Positions 7,036-13,399 of a stretch of 18,422 nucleotides of DNA are shown piece after piece. This stretch comes from JBGPLH01 sp041486365 [NCBI: Thermodesulfobacteriota bacterium]. Lineage in GTDB: Bacteria > JAUYMQ01. The DNA is taken from assembly GCA_041486365.1 (NCBI GenBank), contig JBGPLH010000023.1, positions 1-18,422 of the forward strand. Direction: 5' to 3'. The notes beneath the pieces are model-generated. The model was not told the origin of the DNA, made no database searches, and saw nothing but the letters and a program-made list of their open reading frames with translations. How positions within the stretch are numbered: the first letter of the stretch is position 1; each line of letters starts with the position of its first letter. The position numbers were made by a program, and so were the translations under genes.

Positions 7036-7935
7036 ATGATCACCGATCGCGACATGATCGAAGCCCGCGACGACCGCCGCCACCAGCCCGCCGTGGACGC
7101 CATGCCCCTGTGGAACGAGAGCTACTGGTTTTCCTTCCACGATCCCGCCGCGCGGATCGGCGTGGTGACGCGCATCGGGATGCTGCCGAACCGGAACGAG
7201 GCGAATGTCTGGTTCTACATCTCGAAGGACGGGAAGATCGCCCACACGGGCAACGATCTGCGCTGCGCGGTCCCCGGCGGGGACATCGATGAGCTTTCGC
7301 TCGGGGACGTGACGTTTCGCTGCACCGAGCCGCTCCGGAACTTTCGGCTGACCTACGCGGGATCGGGCGCCTCCATGGACGTCACGTGGAGCGGCGCCCA
7401 TCCCGTGTTCCAGTACCCCGTTCCGCCCGGATCGACCGAGTCGCAGTTCCCCCGACACATCGAGCAGGGCGGGCGCGCGCGGGGCACGGTCACGGTCGGC
7501 GGCAGCGCCCGCGCCATCGATACCGTCGGGCACCGTGATCATTCCTGGGGAGGGGAGCGCGACTGGACGCGGCTGGAGACGTGGCACTACATCTCGGGGG
7601 ACTTCGGGGACTTCTCCTTCAACGTGGTGCGCGTGATGATGGGCGGGGGCGAATTCAGCGCGGGTTACGTCTGGGACGGGAGGGAGATCATGAGCGTCAC
7701 GGACATCCGCACGGAGGTCGCGACCGACGCGTCCGGCCGCCGGCAGACGGCCGCGACGATCGCCTTTCTCGACGAGCGGGAGCGCGCGCACGCGATCTCG
7801 GCGCGGGTGATCGACGTCTGCGAGGTGGACCTGGGCGGGACCCGCTGCAACGACGGCTTCGCCGAATTCCGGATGGGGGAGAGAACGGGCCAGGGGATCG
7901 TGGAACTGGGGACCCAGGATGGGGGTCAGGCTTGA
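7036..7935 (+). CDS. DUF7064/CrtC-AttH-like (lipocalin-like fold) protein
   Basis: A protein of 299 residues without signal peptide or membrane segment. Near residue 165 it has GHRDHSWGGERDW, the hallmark I know from DUF7064-type proteins distantly related to the hydroxyneurosporene synthase/AttH fold. No activity can be assigned. Relatives often occur beside acyl-CoA and APH-type kinase genes, which matches the genes facing it here. I chose the start at 7036 because the purine-rich AGGAAAGGAAAG lies five bases upstream; a longer frame from 6952 has no such signal. Its last codons and stop lie inside a REP-like repeat (7922-7949), so the final residues (DGGQA) may result from repeat insertion. 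Confidence 0.75.
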   Translation: MITDRDMIEARDDRRHQPAVDAMPLWNESYWFSFHDPAARIGVVTRIGMLPNRNEANVWFYISKDGKIAHTGNDLRCAVPGGDIDELSLGDVTFRCTEPLRNFRLTYAGSGASMDVTWSGAHPVFQYPVPPGSTESQFPRHIEQGGRARGTVTVGGSARAIDTVGHRDHSWGGERDWTRLETWHYISGDFGDFSFNVVRVMMGGGEFSAGYVWDGREIMSVTDIRTEVATDASGRRQTAATIAFLDERERAHAISARVIDVCEVDLGGTRCNDGFAEFRMGERTGQGIVELGTQDGGQA

Positions 7936-7949
7936 CTTATTGACTTTTG
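7922..7949 (-). repeat. REP-like repeat, left arm of an inverted pair
   Basis: Begins GGGGTCAGGCTTGAC and continues TTATTGACTTTT. It is the near reverse complement of 8015-8041: 15 bases match perfectly, then TGACTT is shared. It overlaps the 3' end of the DUF7064-like gene, whose stop TGA is at 7933-7935. Confidence 0.8.
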
Positions 7950-8014
7950 CAGAGTGTTCTTAGCCAACGGGCAACCTTGATGATGGGCCGAGAACGGGCG
8001 GGCGCCGGAAGCCA

Positions 8015-8041
8015 TAAGTCAAAACGTCAAGCCTGACCCCA
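8015..8041 (+). repeat. REP-like repeat, right arm of an inverted pair
   Basis: Begins TAAGTCAAAACGTC and ends AAGCCTGACCCCA. It pairs with 7922-7949 around a spacer of about 65 bases and fills the convergent gap up to the stop of the minus-strand gene at 8047. The pair could form a long stem and block transcription in both directions. Its first half resembles the tandem repeats at 10819-10895. Confidence 0.8.
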
Positions 8042-8046
8042 AATGA

Positions 8047-8544
8047 CTACCAGACGATCTCCCCCGCCTGCACCCACTTACGATCCCGGGCGATCTGCCG
8101 GCGCAGGTAGGCGCCCGCCTGGGCGCGGACGCGGCGAAGCGGCTCCTGCTTTCCCAGGTCCTCCGAGGCGAGGGCGTGCAGCAGCCGCGAGAGCGATTCC
8201 TTCCGGCGATCGTTCTCCTCGCGTAGCGGCACCGAGGACGTGAGCGCTTCGGGCGGTAGCGCCTCGCCCGCCAGACAAGCTATCTCCCGGAGGGCCGTCA
8301 CGGTGTCCGGCCCGGCGCCACCCCAGTCCCTCTCCGCCGCAATCGTCTTCAGTGTTTCCTGCAGGTCCTCGTGGTCCTCCCGCAGGGCGGGGTACACGCG
8401 GTCCCAGCGCTTCATGCAGTGATCGAGCATCATGAGCATGTAGGCCACCCGCTCCATCACGTGCGGGTTCGTGATCTCGGGCATCACCTCTTCCATGAGG
8501 CCCCGCTGGATCTGGCCGAGGATGTCGCCCACGTCCGGTCGCAT
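8047..8544 (-). CDS. Conserved protein of unknown function, partner of APH-type kinase
   Basis: I do not recognise a named function. The product has 165 residues, is mostly helical and soluble, and has no signal peptide, membrane segment or cysteine-pair motif. It opens MRPDVGDILGQIQRGLMEEV and has Met-rich helices (VAYMLMMLDHCMKRW) followed by a charged C-terminal half. From memory, proteins with this opening occur next to aminoglycoside-phosphotransferase-like kinases of the ACAD10 kind, as here, where the kinase gene lies 64 bases upstream. AGGAGGA seven bases before the ATG makes the start convincing. The stop is six bases from the REP pair. Confidence 0.78.
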   Translation of the reverse strand: MRPDVGDILGQIQRGLMEEVMPEITNPHVMERVAYMLMMLDHCMKRWDRVYPALREDHEDLQETLKTIAAERDWGGAGPDTVTALREIACLAGEALPPEALTSSVPLREENDRRKESLSRLLHALASEDLGKQEPLRRVRAQAGAYLRRQIARDRKWVQAGEIVW

Positions 8545-8580
8545 CGATTCCTCCTGAGGGCCTCGTCGGCCCGCGCGCTC

Positions 8581-8608
8581 TCAGAGTCGGCCCGCGTGGG
8601 ACCTTCGG
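8581..8608. repeat. Diverged copy of the nosZ-tail palindromic repeat
   Basis: TCAGAGTCGG followed by CCCGCGTGGGACCTTCGG. The first ten bases are identical to the repeats at 1191 and 1255, and the rest looks like a shortened form with a weaker hairpin (CCC-GCGT-GGG). It occupies the 64-base gap between the APH-type kinase stop and the ribosome binding site of the next gene. Confidence 0.5.
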
Positions 8609-9619
8609 TCACAAGCCGAGCTGGTCGGCGATGTCCTCGCACAGACGCGGCACGAGGAAACCCACGAGTCCCAGCAGCAGGTCCGCCCCCTCGGCGAAGG
8701 CGCGCACGCCCGACAGGGCGATCACGGCCATCTTCACGTTCCCCAGGACCTGGTAGAAGAACACGCGATCCCGATCCACGGGGATCCCCGCGACCTGTTC
8801 GTAGCGGCGGAAGAAGTCCTCGGGCTCGATGAGCCCGCCCACCAATCCCGAGCCGCTCCAGAACTTCATGCTCGCCCAGCCGACGTCCTCCATCGGGTCG
8901 CCCAGATGCGCGAGCTCCCAGTCGAGCATGGCGGTGATCAGGCCCGGGTCCTCGAACAGGAAGTTTCCCGTGCGGAAGTCCCCGTGTACCAGCGTGATCC
9001 GATCCGTCTCGGGCGCGTGTGCCTCGAGCCACCCGAGCGCGGCGGCGATCACCGGCAGTGGCTCGGGCCTGCGCCGGTCATACACGTCCTTCCACAGGCG
9101 CGCCTGGCGCAGCGCCGCGTCCCTTCCCGGCCCCGGCACCCCGAGGAAATCGAGGCCCCGCGCGCGCCAATCGAGGCTGTGTACCTGGCGCAGGATCTCG
9201 ATGAACTGACCGGCGATCTTCTCGCGGAAGGCGGCGTCCATCCCGGGCGGGAACGCGGGGGGCGAGGGCTGCCCGGCCATGCGTTCCATGATGAGCGAGG
9301 GGCGCCCGAGCGCCTTCCCTTCCGCGTCGAGCCAGTACATGCGCGGGAGCGGGAGCGGGAGATCCTCGAGTGCCTTCACGGTGCGGAACTCGAAGCTGCG
9401 ATCCGTCGTGAGCCCCGCCTCGAGCAGGCTCAAGACCGGATCGCGCCGGAGCACGCAGCCGCGCTCCACCGTCCGCCCGTTCTCCCGCCAGGATACGTCG
9501 AAGGTCCAGGTCTCGCGCGACGCGCCCCCGGACATGCGGGCGAGATTCGCGATGGCGAGATCCTCGGCCCCGGCCAGTTGCTCCGCGATGAAAGCCTTCA
9601 GTTGATCGGCGAGATTCAT
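8609..9619 (-). CDS. APH-family phosphotransferase (ACAD10-like small-molecule kinase)
   Basis: 336 residues with a protein-kinase-like fold. The catalytic loop VHGDFRTGNF places D214 and N219, and the metal-binding LDWELAHLGDP places D233. An N-lobe with a glycine-rich stretch (MSGGASRETW, near 29-38) and VLRR near 56-59 precede them. The closest family in my judgement is the phosphotransferase related to the kinase domain of mammalian ACAD10, which phosphorylates hydroxylated acyl compounds, rather than antibiotic kinases. The surrounding acyl-CoA genes support this. It is not evidence of drug resistance. The ribosome binding site is weak (AAGG, about eight bases upstream). It is followed after 64 bases by the unknown-function gene, probably on the same transcript. 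Confidence 0.88.
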   Translation of the reverse strand: MNLADQLKAFIAEQLAGAEDLAIANLARMSGGASRETWTFDVSWRENGRTVERGCVLRRDPVLSLLEAGLTTDRSFEFRTVKALEDLPLPLPRMYWLDAEGKALGRPSLIMERMAGQPSPPAFPPGMDAAFREKIAGQFIEILRQVHSLDWRARGLDFLGVPGPGRDAALRQARLWKDVYDRRRPEPLPVIAAALGWLEAHAPETDRITLVHGDFRTGNFLFEDPGLITAMLDWELAHLGDPMEDVGWASMKFWSGSGLVGGLIEPEDFFRRYEQVAGIPVDRDRVFFYQVLGNVKMAVIALSGVRAFAEGADLLLGLVGFLVPRLCEDIADQLGL

Positions 9620-9656
9620 GTGTTGGGTGCCTTGCAGGAGCCCGTGGGAAAGATGA

Positions 9657-9693
9657 GGCCTGCCCCTGTCGCCGGGCGGGACGAGGGCAGGCC
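9657..9693 (-). terminator. Strong hairpin between nitroreductase and APH-type kinase genes
   Basis: A perfect 9-bp stem (GGCCTGCCC at 9657-9665, GGGCAGGCC at 9685-9693) encloses a 19-base loop that can itself pair in part. It lies about 118 bases after the nitroreductase stop. Only a weak T-run (CTTTCCC) follows on the leftward strand, so it may be an inefficient terminator, attenuator or processing site. Confidence 0.4.
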
Positions 9694-9811
9694 CCGATAG
9701 GCGGAAGTCCCGGACGGGACGGAGGAGGTTGCACTCGCCGGGAGAACGGTCGTCCCCCCTTTGCGAGGCATTCCGGAACTTCCGCGCAGTGGGACTGTGA
9801 AAGCGTGAGCG

Positions 9812-10696
9812 TCAGGACCCTCCTCCGCCGTTTCCGGCGGCGCTCGGGTCCTCCATCATCTCCTCCATCATGCTCTGCATGATCTGGGGCACCTCGTTCT
9901 CGTCGCCAAAGACCTCCGAGAGCCCGAACTGCTCCGCGAGCCATCGCAGCTCGGCCGCCCGGTGCGGGAGCGGGCCCGGGGCCTGGACCATGCCAGCCTC
10001 GGTCAGATCCCTGACCACGGCGGCGTCGCGCTCGAAGGGGATGTCGGCCCGGTTATAGGCGTAGAGCTGCTCGAAGGGGAGCCGCGGGCGCTGCCCCCCG
10101 GCGGCGGATTCCTCCGCCGGGTAGCCCACGGTCTGCAGCAGGCAGATCTTTGAATCGGCCGGCAGCTTGAGGACGCGCTTCATCTTCTTCTGCGCCGGGA
10201 GCCCGAGACAGCAGGTGCCGAGCCCCTCCTCGAAGGCGACGAGGGTGGCCTGCGCGATGGCCTGGCCCGCGTCCACCTCGGTGATCCCCCCGACCTTGAT
10301 CGCCTCCTCGGCTCCCTGGAAGAAGGGGATCAGCGTCTCATCGAGATACTTGTGGCTCTTCTCGACGTTCACGCCGATGGCGCCGGCGTCCACCAGCTCG
10401 TGGAGCCGGTCACCCTGCTTCTTGATCGCGGCGTAGTCGATGTACCAGACGAGCACCACCGGGGCGAGGCGGAACTGGAAGCCGGCGATCGCGGTTCCGA
10501 CGGGGAGCGCGTCGATCACCTCCTTGGGCGCCGTGAACCGGTCGATCACCACGCACTTCACCGCCTGCACGTTCCCCCAATGCGAGGCGAGCCGCGCGGC
10601 CTCGAGCATCTTCTGGATCTTCTCCTTCTCGACCGGCTTGTAGGGGCGCAGGAAGCGCATCGAGCGCCGGTTGCCGATCACCTGCTTGAGCTCCAT
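9812..10696 (-). CDS. Nitroreductase-family flavoprotein
   Basis: 294 residues. The N-terminal NRRSMRFLRPYKPVEKEKIQ and the following ARLASHWGNVQAVKCVVI are the FMN-binding opening of the nitroreductase fold, and FEEGLGTCCLGLPAQKKMKRVLKLP is the typical C-terminal core (about 170-200). These enzymes use FMN and NAD(P)H, but the substrate cannot be read from sequence. After the core comes an unusual tail of about 80 residues ending in a Met/Glu-rich stretch (IMQSMMEEMMED) and GNGGGGS. I chose the start at 10696 because AAAGGAAG is well placed upstream; an in-frame start 60 bases earlier lacks this. A REP-containing gap separates it from the thiolase gene upstream, so it may be its own unit. 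Confidence 0.85.
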   Translation of the reverse strand: MELKQVIGNRRSMRFLRPYKPVEKEKIQKMLEAARLASHWGNVQAVKCVVIDRFTAPKEVIDALPVGTAIAGFQFRLAPVVLVWYIDYAAIKKQGDRLHELVDAGAIGVNVEKSHKYLDETLIPFFQGAEEAIKVGGITEVDAGQAIAQATLVAFEEGLGTCCLGLPAQKKMKRVLKLPADSKICLLQTVGYPAEESAAGGQRPRLPFEQLYAYNRADIPFERDAAVVRDLTEAGMVQAPGPLPHRAAELRWLAEQFGLSEVFGDENEVPQIMQSMMEEMMEDPSAAGNGGGGS

Positions 10697-10818
10697 CGGT
10701 TCTTCCTTTCTCGCCGTCGCGTTCCCCTGGGGGGGCCGGACGCCATCGGGCTTCAACCCGCGGGATGATGCGCCGCTCAGGGCATGCGGGGCGCGCGGGG
10801 CAGGGGCCGGTCGTCCTC

Positions 10819-10848
10819 TTAAGTCAACAAGTCGTGCCTGGCACCGAA
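10819..10848 (+). repeat. REP-like repeat, tandem copy 1
   Basis: TTAAGTCAACAAGTC followed by GTGCCTGGCACCGAA. The second half holds the perfect small palindrome GTGCC-T-GGCAC. It is one of two direct copies 47 bases apart in the gap between the thiolase and nitroreductase genes. Such elements are usually spread by REP-associated tyrosine (RAYT) transposases; none is in the window. Confidence 0.85.
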
Positions 10849-10865
10849 TCCCCGAATCCCGCCCA

Positions 10866-10895
10866 TTAAGTCAACAAGTCATGCCTGGCACCGAA
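10866..10895 (+). repeat. REP-like repeat, tandem copy 2
   Basis: Same 30-base element as at 10819-10848 with one change (GTCATGCC instead of GTCGTGCC), which breaks the outermost pair of the palindrome. It ends 16 bases from the thiolase stop. The gap 10757-10911 holds nothing else recognisable. Confidence 0.85.
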
Positions 10896-10911
10896 GCGCC
10901 GATTCCCATCC

Positions 10912-12150
10912 TCAAACCGCCGCGAGGATATGGATCGCGATGGCCGCCGGATCGGCCCGGACGGCGCCGCCGGCGTTCTCGGCCAGCCCGACACGCGCGC
11001 CCTTCACCTGGCGATCACCGCAGCGACCCCGAAGCTGCTGAGTCAGCTCGTAAAGCTGCGCCGCGCCGGTCGCGCCCACGGGATGACCGCGGGCGATCAG
11101 CCCGCCGGAGACGTTGATCGGCAGCTTGCCGCCGAGTCGCGTGTGGCCCTGCTCGACGAGCTTCCCGCCCTCGCCGGGCGCGCAGAGCCCCAGCTCTTCC
11201 ATGATCATGATCTCAGCGGGGGCGCTCGCGTCATGCACCTCGACGAGGTGGACGTCCTTCGGCCCGATGCCCGCCTTCGTGTAGGCCAGCCGCGCGGCCT
11301 CCGTCACCGGATCGGGCTCGTCGGTCGCGCGGTCGCGCCCCGTGCGCAGCACGGAGGCCGCGATTCGGACGGGATCGACGTGCCCCCCGCGGGCCCGGAG
11401 GCGGTCGATGAACTCCCGGCTCGCCACAACGAGCGCAGCCGCGCCGTCGCCGATGGGCGCGCACATGAGGCGCGTGAGAGGCTCGGCCACCATGGGGGAG
11501 GCCAGAACCTCTTCCACCGTCCGGACCTCGCGGTACTGCGCCTTCGGGTTGAGCGAGCCGTGCCAGGAGTTCTTCGCCGCGACGGCGGCGAACTGCTCCT
11601 TCGTGGTGCCGTGCTTCTTCATGTGGTCGCGCGCGGCCATGGCGTAGAAGTCCATGAACATCGACCGCTTCTGGCCCGAGGCCGCGGCGTCGGCGCCCGC
11701 GGACTTCTCCTGCGACTTGAGCATCTGCTTGATCGATTCCAGGAACTCCACGTCCACGGCCCCGCCGAACGCCGCGAAGGTCTTCGCCTTGTCCTCGCTG
11801 TAGAGCTTCTCCATCCCCACGACGAGCGCGCAGTCGTGGAAACCGCCCGCCACCGCCTGCCAGGCGAGGTGCGCGGCCGTGGAGGAGGACGCGCAGGCGT
11901 TCTCGACGTTCACCATGGGGATCCCGCCGATCCCATACTCCCGGAGCACCACCTGCGCGCGCACGCACTCCTGTCCCGTGACCAGGCCCTGCGCCGCGTT
12001 GCCCACGAAGGCGATCTGGATCTCCTCCTTCGTGATTCCGGCGTCCGGCAGCGTCTCATCGAGCGCCTCGGCCACGAGGCTCTTCATGGAGCGATCGAGA
12101 TACTTGCCGAACCGGGTCATTCCGGCGCCGATGATGAAAGCGTCCCTCAT
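10912..12150 (-). CDS. SCP2-type thiolase (acetyl-CoA acetyltransferase-like)
   Basis: 412 residues. The nucleophilic cysteine is C86 in VENACASSSTAAHLAW. VEVHDASAPAEIM and GLIARGHPVGATGAAQ supply the active-site histidines. The C-terminal cysteine of classical thiolases (CxGxG motif) is absent; the corresponding stretch reads LAENAGGAVRADPAA, as in the SCP2/SCPx-type subfamily that cleaves or binds bulky, often sterol-derived, acyl-CoAs. It would catalyse thiolytic cleavage of 3-ketoacyl-CoA in the cytoplasm, but a non-thiolytic role is possible. GGGAGGA precedes the ATG at 12150. A much longer upstream frame exists but overlaps the dehydrogenase and is not real. It follows the acyl-CoA dehydrogenase by 16 bases, so it is the third gene of that operon. 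No DUF35 partner gene, common beside such thiolases, is seen. Confidence 0.9.
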   Translation of the reverse strand: MRDAFIIGAGMTRFGKYLDRSMKSLVAEALDETLPDAGITKEEIQIAFVGNAAQGLVTGQECVRAQVVLREYGIGGIPMVNVENACASSSTAAHLAWQAVAGGFHDCALVVGMEKLYSEDKAKTFAAFGGAVDVEFLESIKQMLKSQEKSAGADAAASGQKRSMFMDFYAMAARDHMKKHGTTKEQFAAVAAKNSWHGSLNPKAQYREVRTVEEVLASPMVAEPLTRLMCAPIGDGAAALVVASREFIDRLRARGGHVDPVRIAASVLRTGRDRATDEPDPVTEAARLAYTKAGIGPKDVHLVEVHDASAPAEIMIMEELGLCAPGEGGKLVEQGHTRLGGKLPINVSGGLIARGHPVGATGAAQLYELTQQLRGRCGDRQVKGARVGLAENAGGAVRADPAAIAIHILAAV

Positions 12151-12166
12151 CCAGGTCCTCCCTTTC

Positions 12167-13399
12167 CTAGTAGCGATCGAGCACGTGGCGCGCCCCGGCG
12201 AGCGAGAGCACGTCGTTCGTGCCGTCCTCGATCTGGGACGCCCGCGCGTCGCGGAAGATCTTCTCGATGGGGTACTCCCGGGAGAGCCCGTAACCGCCGA
12301 AGAGCTGGAGCGCCGTGCTGGCCACCTGGAAGGCGGCGTCGGTGCAGAAAGTCTTCGCGGCGATCGAGTACTGGGTCTGGGGCGGAATGTTCGTGGCGTT
12401 GTAGGAGAGCGCGTGCCGAGAGAGGGCGCGGCAGGCCTCGACGGTCTTGAACATGTCGAAGAGGTGCTTCTGGACGAGCTGGTGCTCGCAGATGGGCTTG
12501 CCGCCCTGCACGCGGACCTTCGTGTAGGCGAGCGCCTCCTCGAAGGCCGAGCGCGCCACGCCGGTGAAGATCGCCCCCATGCCGGCGTTCGCGGCGGCCA
12601 GCACGGTGTCGAGCGCGAACTCGTACATCGTCGGGTCGACGAGCATGAGCTCCGCCGGGAGCCGCACGTCGTCGAAATAGATCTCCCCCTGGTTGAGCGC
12701 CCGCTGGCCGAGCTTGTCGAGGGGCTTGCCGCGGGAGACACCGGGGAGATCGAGCGGCACAAAGGCCACTCCGCCGCCCAGGCCCTCGCCGGTCTCGATC
12801 GTGAGGAACACGAGCGCGTGGGTGGCGAACGTGCCGTTGGAGACCCAGGCGGACTTCTGGCCGGCGAGGACGTATACGTCGCCGTCGCGCTTCGCCATCA
12901 CCTGTGTCCTCACCTGCGGGTCGCCGAAGGTCTTCGTGCCCGCGTACAGGAAGTCGGAGCCGTGCTGGGGCTCGGTGATCGCCCAGCAGCCGATGTACTT
13001 CGCCTCGGTGTCCTCGATGAAGGGCTTCGCGTACTTGTCGATGAGATCAGGCCGGAGCGTGGCCAGCACCGTGAAGGGGAGGCCCGCCACGCCGATGCCA
13101 ATGGCGAAGTCCGCGCTGCCCCACCCGAGCTCCTCGAGGAAAATGTGTGTATCCACGCCGGCGAGGCCCCCGCCGCCGAACTCGGCGGGGATTCCGGTGG
13201 CGTGGTAGCCGAGGCGCCAGGCCGCCCGGAACACGTCCCAGAAGATTGAATCCCTCGCGATCACCTGCTCGGGATCGTCCAGGCGATCGAGCGACCGGGC
13301 GGCGGGGCGGAGCACTTCCTCCGCGAACTTGTGCACGTTCTCGCGGATCTGGATCTGGTCCTGCGTGAGGTGGATGTCCACGTCGAGCGGGAGTCTCAT
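12167..13399 (-). CDS. Acyl-CoA dehydrogenase
   Basis: 410 residues with the full acyl-CoA dehydrogenase layout: helical N-terminal domain (VHKFAEEVLRPAARSLD), central beta-domain with FAD/substrate signature CWAITEPQHGSDF near 145, and C-terminal helices with LQLFGGYGLSREYPIEKIFRDAR. It introduces the alpha-beta double bond into an acyl-CoA, passing electrons to ETF. The position of the usual catalytic glutamate (IYEGT) reads IEDGT, an aspartate at about 392. The base may be Asp, sit elsewhere, or activity may differ. The start ATG overlaps the stop of the acyl-CoA synthetase gene by four bases (ATGA), which fixes the start and implies translational coupling. The upstream in-frame extension lies within the synthetase gene and was rejected. 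Confidence 0.93.
   Translation of the reverse strand: MRLPLDVDIHLTQDQIQIRENVHKFAEEVLRPAARSLDRLDDPEQVIARDSIFWDVFRAAWRLGYHATGIPAEFGGGGLAGVDTHIFLEELGWGSADFAIGIGVAGLPFTVLATLRPDLIDKYAKPFIEDTEAKYIGCWAITEPQHGSDFLYAGTKTFGDPQVRTQVMAKRDGDVYVLAGQKSAWVSNGTFATHALVFLTIETGEGLGGGVAFVPLDLPGVSRGKPLDKLGQRALNQGEIYFDDVRLPAELMLVDPTMYEFALDTVLAAANAGMGAIFTGVARSAFEEALAYTKVRVQGGKPICEHQLVQKHLFDMFKTVEACRALSRHALSYNATNIPPQTQYSIAAKTFCTDAAFQVASTALQLFGGYGLSREYPIEKIFRDARASQIEDGTNDVLSLAGARHVLDRY

Noticed and set aside
8609-9619. Antibiotic-resistance kinase
   Set aside because: The fold is shared with aminoglycoside phosphotransferases, but motifs and acyl-CoA context point to the ACAD10-like group.
12151-12762. N-terminal extension of the thiolase frame
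   Set aside because: It overlaps the dehydrogenase in another frame and consists of Ser/Arg/Pro repeats; thiolase homology begins at the ATG at 12150.
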